Origin: Flavobacterium johnsoniae UW101
GTDB lineage: Bacteria; Bacteroidota; Bacteroidia; Flavobacteriales; Flavobacteriaceae
Direction: 5' to 3'
Length of the DNA stretch: 64,000 bases
NCBI RefSeq assembly: GCF_000016645.1
Contig: NC_009441.1
Location: 1,178,001-1,242,000 of the forward strand
Positions 43,275-52,597 of this stretch are shown piece by piece; within the stretch, counting starts at the first letter, position 1; every line of letters begins with the position of its first letter. The translations under genes and the position numbers were made by a program. The notes under the pieces were generated by a model, which was given only the letters and a program-made list of their open reading frames with translations, did no database searches and was not told where the DNA came from.

Positions 43275-44792
43275 CTATTCAGATTCCGTATTAATTTTAG
43301 TTAAGAGATATTCTTTCCCAACAATTTCAGAGCAGGTATTTACGGCTCCAATGGTAACACCCAGAACCCCGTGCATGTTAGTACTTTGGCCCGTAAGATA
43401 CAGATTTTCCAGCTTAGTTTTTACCGGAATCATTGTTTTCATCGGATTATTAGAATCTTTAACATATCCGTACATATTTCCATTATGTCCGCCAATATAA
43501 TCACGATACGATAATGGAGTAGAAGTATGAATTGATTTTATGCAATCTCTAATTCCCGGAAATTTGATTTCGATTTCTTCCAGAAATTTAGCTGCTTTTC
43601 GGTTTTTGAAATCCTCATAACTTTCCCCGCGGTCATTTTCTTCTGCAGTTGTATTAAAAGTATCTGCCCAGGGTTCGACATCTTTGTATTTCATGTACGT
43701 TAAAAAAGTCATTCCTTCTGCCCAGATTTCTTCTTTTTTAGAAGCATTCATGGATGCCATATAACTTTTTGGCCACGAACTTTCATCATATTCCTGAGCC
43801 GTCCAGACATCATCACTTTTTTTGAAATGATAAAAATTATGATTGATGTATTTAAAACTTTCCGGTTCAAAAACGATATACAAACTAAAAGCCGAAATGA
43901 CATCTTCGAGATCCTGAATTCGGTTAAAAAAAGCTTTTCTAAAGTTTTCTGAACCCGCCATTTTTAAAGTTGTTTTAGGTTCAATATTCGAAATAAAAAT
44001 CGAACCCGAAACTTGTGTTCCGTTTTTTAAATCTACAGAAACGACTTTGTTTTCTTCAACATTAAAACGGGTAACTTCTTTGTACTTATAGAATTCTCCG
44101 CCATACTTTTTGAGTTGTTTTAAAAGCTGTTTCGTAATCTGGCTGCCGCCGTTTATGCAGCGCCACGAACTTTGAATATAGGAATTAACAGAAAGTGCAT
44201 GAACATAAAAAGGCGATTTATCCGGAATTCCTGCATATAGGAAATTAGATCCGGCAAGCACCGCTTTTAGTTTTTCATTTTCTGTAAAGGCATTAATAGT
44301 TTCTTTTGCATTAAGTTCCAGAATTTCAGGATCGTATTTTCCTTCCCAGTTTAAATTGTACAGCGGAAAAGCATCGCAGACTGTTTTTAATTTTTCGCAG
44401 TAGTTGTAGAGATTTTCTTTTTCCTCCGGAAAGAAAACAGCAAGCTGATTTACGAAATTTTCATAACCCTGTGCATGCGGATATTCGTTTGGATCGTTTT
44501 CAAAAGAAATCATATCGAAGCAGTCTTCATCTAATTTTTTTAAATTAAGATGATCGATAATGCCGAGATATTTGAAATATTGATAGAGATTTTGTCCTTT
44601 TTCTAAACCTCCGATATAGTGAATCCCGGTATCAAAAATAGTTTTATCGCGAACAAAAGTCTGGAGATTTCCTCCGTATTGATTGTTTTTTTCGAGTACA
44701 CAAACGCTGTAGCCTTCCTTAGCCAAAATGATAGACGAAACCAAGCCGCCTAAACCACTGCCAACAATTACTACATCATATTGCTTTTTCAT
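43275..44792 (-). CDS. FAD-dependent oxidoreductase (phytoene desaturase/CrtI-like)
   Basis: A 505-residue flavoprotein with the dinucleotide motif VIVGSGLGGLVSS (8-20), the FDTGIHYIGG substrate-loop pattern seen in retinol saturase and CrtI-like enzymes, and a C-terminal VTIGAVNTCSEIVG. Such proteins desaturate, saturate or isomerise polyene chains. It directly follows the MMPL-PlsC gene with no gap and is a standard member of flexirubin loci. The reaction on the aryl polyene is not known from sequence. Confidence 0.85.
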   Translation of the reverse strand: MKKQYDVVIVGSGLGGLVSSIILAKEGYSVCVLEKNNQYGGNLQTFVRDKTIFDTGIHYIGGLEKGQNLYQYFKYLGIIDHLNLKKLDEDCFDMISFENDPNEYPHAQGYENFVNQLAVFFPEEKENLYNYCEKLKTVCDAFPLYNLNWEGKYDPEILELNAKETINAFTENEKLKAVLAGSNFLYAGIPDKSPFYVHALSVNSYIQSSWRCINGGSQITKQLLKQLKKYGGEFYKYKEVTRFNVEENKVVSVDLKNGTQVSGSIFISNIEPKTTLKMAGSENFRKAFFNRIQDLEDVISAFSLYIVFEPESFKYINHNFYHFKKSDDVWTAQEYDESSWPKSYMASMNASKKEEIWAEGMTFLTYMKYKDVEPWADTFNTTAEENDRGESYEDFKNRKAAKFLEEIEIKFPGIRDCIKSIHTSTPLSYRDYIGGHNGNMYGYVKDSNNPMKTMIPVKTKLENLYLTGQSTNMHGVLGVTIGAVNTCSEIVGKEYLLTKINTESE

Positions 44793-47700
44793 TTATTTTT
44801 TGTTTAAAACAATTATTCCGTTTTCTTCTGAAATAATCTCAAAACCAGCATTAAGCAGCTGTGTTTTTAAACCGGAACAATTTACTAAAATAACAGACGA
44901 AATAGCAGAAACGGCTTTTTCAATTGCAGCAGCATAACTTTCATCAGAAATTAAAAGTACTTCGTGCTGATTTTCAAATGCAGATTCTAATTGATCTACA
45001 TAAAATATTTTTCTCTTTTTGAGGAAATAATTTGTTTTGGCAACCGATAATTTTTCTTCATCATTGATAAAAGAAACTATTTTTCGCTGCGGTTCCTGAA
45101 GTGTCAATAAAACATCCAATTGCCCGTAATCACTGCTAAGATGTAAAATTTTAGCCTTGGGATTCAGGTGTTTATTTAAGTTGTAATAGATTTCTAAATT
45201 CTGTTTCAGATCTTTTTTTACACTGTCGCCAATTTCAATTTCTTTGTAATCGTAACTATTGACCACCATTTTTTTGAAATAATCCGGACCTTCAAGTTCT
45301 TGTCTTATCCTGCGGTATTCTGCTTTAAAGAAAGTACTTATTTGTTTCGTTCTTTCGGCATAATTATTTCCAAAAGAAAGATTATCAGGTGCAATTCTTT
45401 CTAAAATCGAAACGGTAAGAGCGCTTTTGTGAATTACAAAATCGCCTTTTGGAATGGCCTCTGACGCGCCGTGAATAACAACAGGAATAATATCCAGGTT
45501 GAATTCTTCGGCTAAAAAGAAAGCGCCTTTATGGAATCTTTTAATAACATTGTTTTCTGAACGCGTGCCTTCCGGAAAAACCATTAAAGAATAGCCTTCG
45601 TCTACTTTTTTGCGTAAATGTTCTACACCGCCTTCTAAACCTTCAGAAACGGGATAAAATCCTGCTTTTCTAACAATACCGCCAAAAATAGGAGAGTTGT
45701 AAACCCAGTCGCTTACCAAAAAGATAATTTTTGGACTCAGCATTCCCATTGCTAAAATATCAACAAAAGAAGAATGATTGGCAATAATGACAGCTGGTTT
45801 TTCAAAAGTTTCGTTATAATTATTAATGACTTTTTTGCTTATAAACGGATTCGAATACAATACTGATTTCATTAATTTTGAAACCACATATCTAAATCCT
45901 TTCATTTTTGTTTTGGCGCTCAGCGGTATAATCGGCATAAGCGTAAAACTGAAAACCGACATCACAAAACCGCCTAAACCATAATAAGTAAACGAGATTA
46001 CACCATGAATAAACGTGCGGAGTTTAAATGGCGGATTTCCTTTTTTAGGACGATTCGATAAAAAGACTTTAAAGAGGATCGGGTAAAAAATAAAGGTGAT
46101 AATTAACGCGGCAAAAACTCCAATTAAGGAAACAGACGAAATAGATCGCAATGCTGGATGTTTGGCAAAAATCATGGCGCCAATTCCTAAAATGGTCGTA
46201 ATTACTGCCAGAATAATTGAAGTTCTGTAAATCGCGATTTCATTTTTTCCGTTGGTATATTCCTTTTGCAATGCGCTTGTCATAAAGATGCTGAAATCAA
46301 CTCCGTGACCAAAAATTAAAGTACAGACAATCATGCTGAAAATATTCATTTGAATGCCAAAAATGCCCATAATTCCTGCCGTTACAATTCCCGTTAAAGC
46401 TATAGGAATACAGCTGATGATAACCAATTCGATTCTTCGGAAAAAGAAAAACAGAATTAAAATTACGGCAACAAAAGAATAATTTACAAGCGAATTAAAA
46501 TCGGTTTTCAGAGTGCTGAAAAAAGTTTCATTCATCTGCTGGCGGTCGATTGCAATAATATTTTCTTTGGCGGAAGCCGATTTTACAAAATGATCACGCT
46601 GTTCCGGCGTAACTTTTACTAAAGTAGAAATCGTATAAAAACCATTTTTTTCGGTTACAAATTCTTTCAGCTGCAATGCCTGAACTTTTAAATAATCTTC
46701 TGTCGAAATAGGTTTAAAATCAAAATCTAAATGATCAAAAAATAAAGAATATGTGCTGGGCTTAAAACCGAGTTTTGAACCTTCGGCAATTAATCCAGCT
46801 TTTAAAATTTGTTTTTTATCTGAACTCCAGAATGAATTCCATTTCTGTATTTTTTGCTCTTGCTCTTTCTGCGAAAGCACAATACCGCCAACTGAACTGA
46901 AATTTAATATTTTGTTTTGTTGTTTTTCTTTTGATAAATCGTTAAAAAGTCTGCTGTTGTTTTGAAGCACTTCTTCCATGCTTTTTCCATACGACGCCAC
47001 ATAAATGGTTTTAGAAGTTAAGCTGGTGCTTTCTTCCAATTGCTTTTCGGCCGTTTTAATATCTTTTGGAACAAAATTTAACTGCGACAAATCGTTGTTG
47101 AAACCTACATCATTATAAGTAAAACAGCAGATAATGGTAATGATAACGCAAAACCCAATTAAGAATTTATTATTGTGAAATGAAAAATGAGCCAGTTTAT
47201 CGATTGCATTTTTCTTGTGTTCGAAATTGTTTTCTTTTGGTTTATATAAATGCGGAACAATCAAAAGCGAAAAAATTCCGGTTGCCATAACAATAACGGC
47301 AGCGAAAATTCCGAGATCGTTCAACGCATCCGATTTTACAAAAAGCAGACATAAAAATGCAACGGCTGTAGTAGAGCTGCTCATAATTACCGGCATTGTA
47401 ATGTCTTTGTACAACGTTTTGATGTCGCTGTTGTGTTTGTAATGCGTAAGAATGTGAAGCGAATAATCGATCGTGATTCCTAATAAGATAGAACCAATTC
47501 CGAGTGAAATAGCCGAGATTTGTTCTTTAACAAAATATAAAAATGCTACGGCAAATAAAGCCCCGAAAACCGTTGGAAGAAAAATGATTAACGGAATAAA
47601 TATTTTTCGGTAAAACAAAATCAAAATCAGCATTAAGGTAAACATCGCGATTGAAGTTGTCAATACAATATCACTTTTAATTTGTTTTGCATTGGCTGCC

Positions 47701-48473
47701 GCAATTAAGGCAGAACCAAAATAACTTACCGAAGTTTTGCCTTTAAACTGGGTATTTAAATTTTCCTGAATCGATTTTAGCTTTTCGGCAAAAATGCTGT
47801 TTTTTTCGGTTTCGCTCGATGAAATATCTGAAGTTATAAAAAGCAGTAATTTCTTTTTATCCTTTGTCATTACAAAACCATTGTCGAGCGTAAAATCGTC
47901 GCCAATATTTAATTGCTGTAATTTTTTTAACGCAATAAAAGAAATCCCAAGCGGATCCTGCAGAATAAAATCTTTTGTAATAAATCCGGATGGAGAAATA
48001 ATCGATTTATAATTCCCTTGAACGGTTGCCGCAATACTGTCTTTTTGAAGTTTTTCCTGAATTAAGGCATAATCTTTATCATCCAGAAAAAGGGGCAGAT
48101 TGTTGTAAACAAAATCAATAGTTTCCTGAATATTTTCTTCGTCAATTTTTCCCTGAATTCCTGAAATGTATGGTTTGCAGGATTTAGAAACGCTGTCTGA
48201 AAAAACAGAAGCCATTTCTTTTAAATCTTCGGCAGAACCGTTTTTTTCGAGTTTGAAAATTACCGTGGTTTTATCGGCAAAGTTTAATTGTTTTAAAACT
48301 TTTGCAGTTGCGTCGGCTTTATCATTTGTTGGAATAAGTTTGGTAATATCTTCTTCAAACTTAATCTGCGAAGCGAAAAAGCCAAATACCAAAAGCATCA
48401 AAACAGCCAGAAAAACCGAAAGTGATTTTCTTCGATTTACAAATAAATGAATGGCGTAGAAATATTGATGCAT
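44793..48473 (-). CDS. MMPL exporter fused to PlsC acyltransferase and a methyltransferase-like domain
   Basis: A 1226-residue three-part protein. Residues 1-820 form an RND/MMPL exporter with twelve helices and two large periplasmic loops. About 830-1040 is a PlsC-type acyltransferase domain with the catalytic NHSSFVD (near 903) and FPEGTRS (near 967). From about 1060 a Rossmann-like tail (KILHLSSDYGQLDVLL near 1108) looks like a degenerate SAM-methyltransferase fold. The first two functions occur as separate genes in aryl-polyene loci of Proteobacteria. Here one polypeptide probably attaches the polyene to a lipid and exports it. The tail assignment is weak. Confidence 0.85.
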   Translation of the reverse strand: MHQYFYAIHLFVNRRKSLSVFLAVLMLLVFGFFASQIKFEEDITKLIPTNDKADATAKVLKQLNFADKTTVIFKLEKNGSAEDLKEMASVFSDSVSKSCKPYISGIQGKIDEENIQETIDFVYNNLPLFLDDKDYALIQEKLQKDSIAATVQGNYKSIISPSGFITKDFILQDPLGISFIALKKLQQLNIGDDFTLDNGFVMTKDKKKLLLFITSDISSSETEKNSIFAEKLKSIQENLNTQFKGKTSVSYFGSALIAAANAKQIKSDIVLTTSIAMFTLMLILILFYRKIFIPLIIFLPTVFGALFAVAFLYFVKEQISAISLGIGSILLGITIDYSLHILTHYKHNSDIKTLYKDITMPVIMSSSTTAVAFLCLLFVKSDALNDLGIFAAVIVMATGIFSLLIVPHLYKPKENNFEHKKNAIDKLAHFSFHNNKFLIGFCVIITIICCFTYNDVGFNNDLSQLNFVPKDIKTAEKQLEESTSLTSKTIYVASYGKSMEEVLQNNSRLFNDLSKEKQQNKILNFSSVGGIVLSQKEQEQKIQKWNSFWSSDKKQILKAGLIAEGSKLGFKPSTYSLFFDHLDFDFKPISTEDYLKVQALQLKEFVTEKNGFYTISTLVKVTPEQRDHFVKSASAKENIIAIDRQQMNETFFSTLKTDFNSLVNYSFVAVILILFFFFRRIELVIISCIPIALTGIVTAGIMGIFGIQMNIFSMIVCTLIFGHGVDFSIFMTSALQKEYTNGKNEIAIYRTSIILAVITTILGIGAMIFAKHPALRSISSVSLIGVFAALIITFIFYPILFKVFLSNRPKKGNPPFKLRTFIHGVISFTYYGLGGFVMSVFSFTLMPIIPLSAKTKMKGFRYVVSKLMKSVLYSNPFISKKVINNYNETFEKPAVIIANHSSFVDILAMGMLSPKIIFLVSDWVYNSPIFGGIVRKAGFYPVSEGLEGGVEHLRKKVDEGYSLMVFPEGTRSENNVIKRFHKGAFFLAEEFNLDIIPVVIHGASEAIPKGDFVIHKSALTVSILERIAPDNLSFGNNYAERTKQISTFFKAEYRRIRQELEGPDYFKKMVVNSYDYKEIEIGDSVKKDLKQNLEIYYNLNKHLNPKAKILHLSSDYGQLDVLLTLQEPQRKIVSFINDEEKLSVAKTNYFLKKRKIFYVDQLESAFENQHEVLLISDESYAAAIEKAVSAISSVILVNCSGLKTQLLNAGFEIISEENGIIVLNKK

Positions 48474-48519
48474 GGTTATTTATTATTGTTTTTTGCCGCA
48501 GATTAAAAGATTAGCTTTA

Positions 48520-48592
48520 GTTTGTGACCCTGAGCAAATTCGAAGGGCGTTCCAATTGGATGTGGGCTTCGACTTCGCTCAGCCTGACAAAC
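48520..48592. repeat. Imperfect palindromic intergenic repeat
   Basis: The arm at 48520-48548 (starting GTTTGTGACCCTGAGCAAAT) is an imperfect complement of 48564-48592 (ending TTCGCTCAGCCTGACAAAC). It fills the 153-base gap before the MMPL gene. The arm GGCTTCGACTTCGCTCAGCC is a sequence type I associate with dispersed repeats in Flavobacterium. Confidence 0.6.
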
Positions 48593-48626
48593 TGGATGTA
48601 AAAATCCTTTAATTAGTGGCAAAACC

Positions 48627-49814
48627 TTATTTACTATTCGTTTTATTTTTAGAACTAAAAGTGGTTAAAAGCAAATAACTTATTACTCCTGCTGATAGTG
48701 CTAAAACGGTTGCTAAAATAAGACTTCCAACGATATATTGAGCAGCATTTTTTTGAATATCGTCGAGTGTGGCCGAACTGTCTAAAATTAACGGCGCATC
48801 ACTGGATACAAAAAGGCTTCCGGTTTTTAAAGAACCGTAAATTATAAGCGGTATAAAGGGAGGAAAACTCACATTTGACGACAAAAAAGCAATGACTTTA
48901 TTGAGCCTGAATAAAGCAGCGAAAGTAAAAAGCAGGATAGTTTGAAATCCCCAAAAAGGCGAAATCCCGATAAAAATTCCCAAAGCAATCGCAGCCGATT
49001 TTTTGAAATTAGAATCATTGCTTTCTAAAATATCTTCAAGGAAGAATTTTTTAAAACCTTTTTTTTTTGCCCGCCTAAAAAAATCGCGAGGTTTGATGTA
49101 CAATAAAGCATTAGTTACCAAAACGGTATTTAAAATACTGATTCGGGTAAAATCTCTAAAAGGACGGAAATGTGAAACGCGTTCAGCCGGATCGTACAAA
49201 ATTTGAATTGGAATATTTTTTACAACAATTCCTTTCCAGGCAGAACGAACTATGACTTCGATTTCAAACTCAAATTTATTGGTATAAAATCGTTTTGGGA
49301 TTAATTTTAAGGGATATAATCTAAAACCTGATTGTGTATCTTCGAGAACAATTCCGGTTTCAAACTTGAACCAGAAATTCGAAAATTTGTTTCCAAAACT
49401 GCTTTTCTTAGGAACATTTTCCTGAGTCATGTTTCGGCTTCCAATTAAAAGCGAATTTGGTTCTTTTTGAATTTCTTCAATAAAAATGGGAATATCAGAA
49501 GCGAAATGCTGACCATCAGAATCTATCGTAATGGCATATTCAAAATTTAATTCAATTGCTTTTCTAAAACCATTTCGCAGCGCTCTTCCTTTTCCTAAGT
49601 TTTTAGGATGGTGAATTTGAGTCAGCTGCGAATATTGTTTTAAAATCTCGCTGGTTTCGTCTGTAGAACCATCGTTTACGATAATGACATTTGAAGTGAA
49701 ATCTAAAATAGAATCCAGTACTCTTTTTAATGTTTTCTGGTTATTGTAAGTTGGAACAATAACACAAAAAGAAGTTGAATCGAGCAATTCCTGCTTTGAT
49801 ATAATAGGTTTCAT
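48627..49814 (-). CDS. Glycosyltransferase family 2 fused to DUF2062
   Basis: A 395-residue protein. The N-terminal GT2 domain (about 15-240) has VIVPTYNNQKTL, VNDGSTDE and the metal-binding DSDGQH (98-103), like dolichol-phosphate mannose synthase. The C-terminal DUF2062 (about 250-385) has three to four helices with GIFIGISPFWGFQT. This fusion is a recurring member of flexirubin/aryl-polyene loci. It may glycosylate the pigment or its lipid carrier. Confidence 0.85.
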   Translation of the reverse strand: MKPIISKQELLDSTSFCVIVPTYNNQKTLKRVLDSILDFTSNVIIVNDGSTDETSEILKQYSQLTQIHHPKNLGKGRALRNGFRKAIELNFEYAITIDSDGQHFASDIPIFIEEIQKEPNSLLIGSRNMTQENVPKKSSFGNKFSNFWFKFETGIVLEDTQSGFRLYPLKLIPKRFYTNKFEFEIEVIVRSAWKGIVVKNIPIQILYDPAERVSHFRPFRDFTRISILNTVLVTNALLYIKPRDFFRRAKKKGFKKFFLEDILESNDSNFKKSAAIALGIFIGISPFWGFQTILLFTFAALFRLNKVIAFLSSNVSFPPFIPLIIYGSLKTGSLFVSSDAPLILDSSATLDDIQKNAAQYIVGSLILATVLALSAGVISYLLLTTFSSKNKTNSK

Positions 49815-49832
49815 TGAGAATTTTTCATGAGC

Positions 49833-50318
49833 TTATTTTACAAACTGCTTCTCTTTTTCAGAGAAACTTTTAGATTGTAAAACAAAATCTTTTAGATATT
49901 CTTTTAAAGCACCACTCTGTGATGGATAATAAGTAGTGATGAATTTTTTATCTTCTTTAATATTTTTTTTGTAACCCGTAATAGCCGGAACATCTTCCTG
50001 AATACTCAGTCTGATCATTCGCATTTCAATATTACTCGGATCACTTTTAATGGTTGCTTCAAGAAGTTTCGCGCCTTCTTTAAAGCGTGAAATTTTACTT
50101 CCCATTATGCTTTCAAATTTAGAATCTACTAAGATTGAAGCGGCTTTGTAAGCCACTAAAATTTTCTCATCGTTGTTAGAAACGCTGGAAAGTTTTTCTG
50201 TAAATTCTTTAGCGTTAGCTTCTGATTTTGCAACATCAGGGTAGATTTTTCGGATAGAAGCCAAATCTGGTGTATTGGCAAAATTTATCCATAGAAGTAG
50301 TGATACTAGTAATTTCAT
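49833..50318 (-). CDS. Secreted helical protein of the pigment locus
   Basis: A 161-residue protein with a short hydrophobic signal (about 1-15) and a mostly helical soluble part. I do not recognise the family. It ends 18 bases before the GT2-DUF2062 start and begins two bases after the dehydratase stop, so it belongs to the operon. Small periplasmic proteins at this position occur in flexirubin loci without a known role. Confidence 0.65.
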   Translation of the reverse strand: MKLLVSLLLWINFANTPDLASIRKIYPDVAKSEANAKEFTEKLSSVSNNDEKILVAYKAASILVDSKFESIMGSKISRFKEGAKLLEATIKSDPSNIEMRMIRLSIQEDVPAITGYKKNIKEDKKFITTYYPSQSGALKEYLKDFVLQSKSFSEKEKQFVK

Positions 50319-50320
50319 AA

Positions 50321-50692
50321 TTATAATTTTTTATACGTATTGCTTAATTTAAGCGCTACGGTGTCGTTAAAATATGTGGTGTTTTTCACCTTTACCAAAT
50401 CATCTTCTGTGGTTGTAATGTCAAGTTCTAAACGAAGTTCTGGATTCGTTTCCGGATTAATTAATGCCATGAATTTTACATTCGAAAGCGTTTGTATCAT
50501 CAATGAACTTTGAGTAATAGACTCTGTAAGTTCTTTAATAATCTGAATCATGCAAACACCCGGCATAATTGGGTTTCCAGGAAAATGACCTTTAAAAACC
50601 TCATGATTGGCATTAACTAATATACGAATATTAAATTTAGTATCGCCAGTTTTTTCTTGTGAAAGTACTTTGTAAAAGTCTTTTAAAACCAT
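50321..50692 (-). CDS. FabZ/ApeP-like hot-dog 3-hydroxyacyl-ACP dehydratase
   Basis: A 123-residue hot-dog protein with GHFPGNPIMPGV near residues 35-46, the FabA/FabZ active-site motif with the catalytic His. In FabZ the helix after PGV carries a catalytic Glu (PGVLxxE); here it reads PGVCMIQ, so Gln stands at that place. Either another residue serves or the protein has reduced or changed activity. In the operon it should remove water from the 3-hydroxy chain during polyene building. Confidence 0.78.
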   Translation of the reverse strand: MVLKDFYKVLSQEKTGDTKFNIRILVNANHEVFKGHFPGNPIMPGVCMIQIIKELTESITQSSLMIQTLSNVKFMALINPETNPELRLELDITTTEDDLVKVKNTTYFNDTVALKLSNTYKKL

Positions 50693-50704
50693 AATTTTAT
50701 TTTT

Positions 50705-51322
50705 TTATTTCGTATCAAAAGAGTACGAAACACCTATTTGAAAATTGATATTTGTATTATAATCACCAAATAAATAGTGATTATTAGAATCGTTTGTATA
50801 GTAATCGCTGTCCAGAATATCCAGAAAACCTTTTTTAAATCGAACATCAAAAGCAAGACCCGATGGCATTCGATAACCAAGACCTAAGTTAAAAGCAAAG
50901 TCGTTATAATTTTTTCTTCGAACTAAATTGTCCGTTAAGCGAACATCTAAAGAAGGACCAAATAAAACCTGAAAACCCTGCCCGAATGTAAATTTGTTTA
51001 TCATCGAAAGAGATAAATAATCCAGTCTTAAATCCTGATACGCCACTTTATTTGTTTCTGAAACAGGGTCATAATAATTTCGTGCAACATTATTAGATCC
51101 TTGTTTGACGTAAGTTATTTCGGGTTGTAACGCATATTTTTTAGTTAGGTTTATTTCACCAAAACCGCCAAAATAAAAATCAGGCCTGTAATCGGCGTGC
51201 ATTTCTGAAATTGTAGAAAGGCTTAAACCACCTCTTAAACCGGGTTTAAAAGTTACTTGGGCTTGTATGTTTACGATTGCAAAAAAAAGCAATATGGCAA
51301 TCGCTGCTTTCTTTTTATACAT
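50705..51322 (-). CDS. Outer-membrane beta-barrel protein
   Basis: A 205-residue protein with a signal peptide (AQVTF site) and about eight amphipathic beta strands ending in an aromatic-rich SYSFDTK tail, the usual pattern of PorT/OmpW-like barrels in Bacteroidota. It shares its plan with the next gene upstream, with which it overlaps by one base. The two are probably paralogues; both start AQV(T/K)xxPGLRGGL. A role in export of the pigment across the outer membrane is possible. Confidence 0.8.
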   Translation of the reverse strand: MYKKKAAIAILLFFAIVNIQAQVTFKPGLRGGLSLSTISEMHADYRPDFYFGGFGEINLTKKYALQPEITYVKQGSNNVARNYYDPVSETNKVAYQDLRLDYLSLSMINKFTFGQGFQVLFGPSLDVRLTDNLVRRKNYNDFAFNLGLGYRMPSGLAFDVRFKKGFLDILDSDYYTNDSNNHYLFGDYNTNINFQIGVSYSFDTK

Positions 51323-51924
51323 TATTTTACTTTAAAAGTGTAGCTGATACCAATTTGAAAAACCTGATTTAATATAACATCATTATAGTAATAATTATCA
51401 TCATTATTAATTCCGTCATAACCATAAATGTCTATCAATCCTTGTTTGATTCTGGCCTCAAATGTTAATCCGTTTGGCAGTGTATAACCAACGCCACCAA
51501 CAATGGCAAGGTCAAAATTTTCAGGGCTGCTGTTTATATAATTGTCATCAATTTTGAAATCTAATGACGGACCGCCTAAAATGTGAAAACCTTTTCCGCC
51601 AATATTAAATTTTGCAACCGCACCAACCGTTAAGTAGTTTAATTCATAATTTACATAACGATAATTATAGCCGTTTCCAAAATATTCTCTTCCTTCATCA
51701 CCTTGTCTTGAATACGTTAACTCAGGCTGTAACGAAAAATATTTGTTAAATTTAATATTTACCAATCCACCAATATAGAAATCCGTTTTTGATCTATTAT
51801 CATCAATATTGGTTAATGTTGATACATTTAATCCTCCTCTTAAACCCGGACTAACTTTTACCTGGGCTTGTGATTTTACAAGTCCGATAAATAAAACGAA
51901 TGCAATTAAGGTTATTTTTTTCAT
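51322..51924 (-). CDS. Outer-membrane beta-barrel protein (paralogue)
   Basis: A 200-residue protein with signal peptide and a barrel of the same type as its downstream neighbour: PGLRGGLNVSTL after the signal, LQPELTYSRQG in the middle and QIGISYTFKVK at the end. The tandem suggests duplication within the operon. The stop overlaps the next start by one base. It follows the lipoprotein gene after 37 bases. Confidence 0.8.
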   Translation of the reverse strand: MKKITLIAFVLFIGLVKSQAQVKVSPGLRGGLNVSTLTNIDDNRSKTDFYIGGLVNIKFNKYFSLQPELTYSRQGDEGREYFGNGYNYRYVNYELNYLTVGAVAKFNIGGKGFHILGGPSLDFKIDDNYINSSPENFDLAIVGGVGYTLPNGLTFEARIKQGLIDIYGYDGINNDDNYYYNDVILNQVFQIGISYTFKVK

Positions 51925-51961
51925 TTTTTGATTAGTTTAATTTTATGGTTAGTTTAATATT

Positions 51962-52597
51962 CTACTCAGACTTGAAATAATTCAACTCAATTTTAAGCTT
52001 AATATTTTGATGGATAATCTGAATCTTCTCAGCAAAAATATTGTTTTCTGAATTGAAATACAGCGTAATTTTTTCTTTTGTTTTAGACGAGTGAACGATC
52101 TTCTCTAATTTCTGATCTTTTTTGGAGATAAAAATATAATTGTCCCGTTTACCATCTGCTGATTTATAAATGTCTGCCGATTCGTTTTCAAACTGTTCCT
52201 GAATCAAGTATTCTTTTTTTAGAAGAAGACGAAAATCTTCTTTTAAAGTATTAATCAATATTTTTCGGTCTAATTCTGAAACAATAGAATTGACTTTAAA
52301 GTCTGTTTCAGAGATTTCAAAATCCATTAATTTGTTTCCGAATTCGGTTGTAAAAACGATTCGGTGTGTAGTGTCGTTTATTTTTTTGGTAATAAAAATT
52401 CCTGATAATTCATTTCCGTAAACGCTTATGTTGGTTTTATAAACATAATCGGTTTTTGAATCTGAAAAATACGGAACCGCATAAGACGTTTTGTCTAATT
52501 TTTTTGGCGTATAGTTTTTTGTGACCGAGCCGCAAGAAACCAAAACGATTGCCAGAAAGCAATTAATTAGTAAAAACTGAATCGTCGATTTTTGCAT
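51962..52597 (-). CDS. Lipoprotein of unknown family beside LolA
   Basis: A 211-residue lipoprotein with lipobox VLVSC (Cys22). The mature part has many alternating strands and a helical tract near residues 105-135. It overlaps the LolA gene by 35 bases in another frame, so the pair is tightly coupled. By position and content it could serve as a LolB-like acceptor for the pigment-locus LolA; no firm family motif is seen. Confidence 0.6.
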   Translation of the reverse strand: MQKSTIQFLLINCFLAIVLVSCGSVTKNYTPKKLDKTSYAVPYFSDSKTDYVYKTNISVYGNELSGIFITKKINDTTHRIVFTTEFGNKLMDFEISETDFKVNSIVSELDRKILINTLKEDFRLLLKKEYLIQEQFENESADIYKSADGKRDNYIFISKKDQKLEKIVHSSKTKEKITLYFNSENNIFAEKIQIIHQNIKLKIELNYFKSE

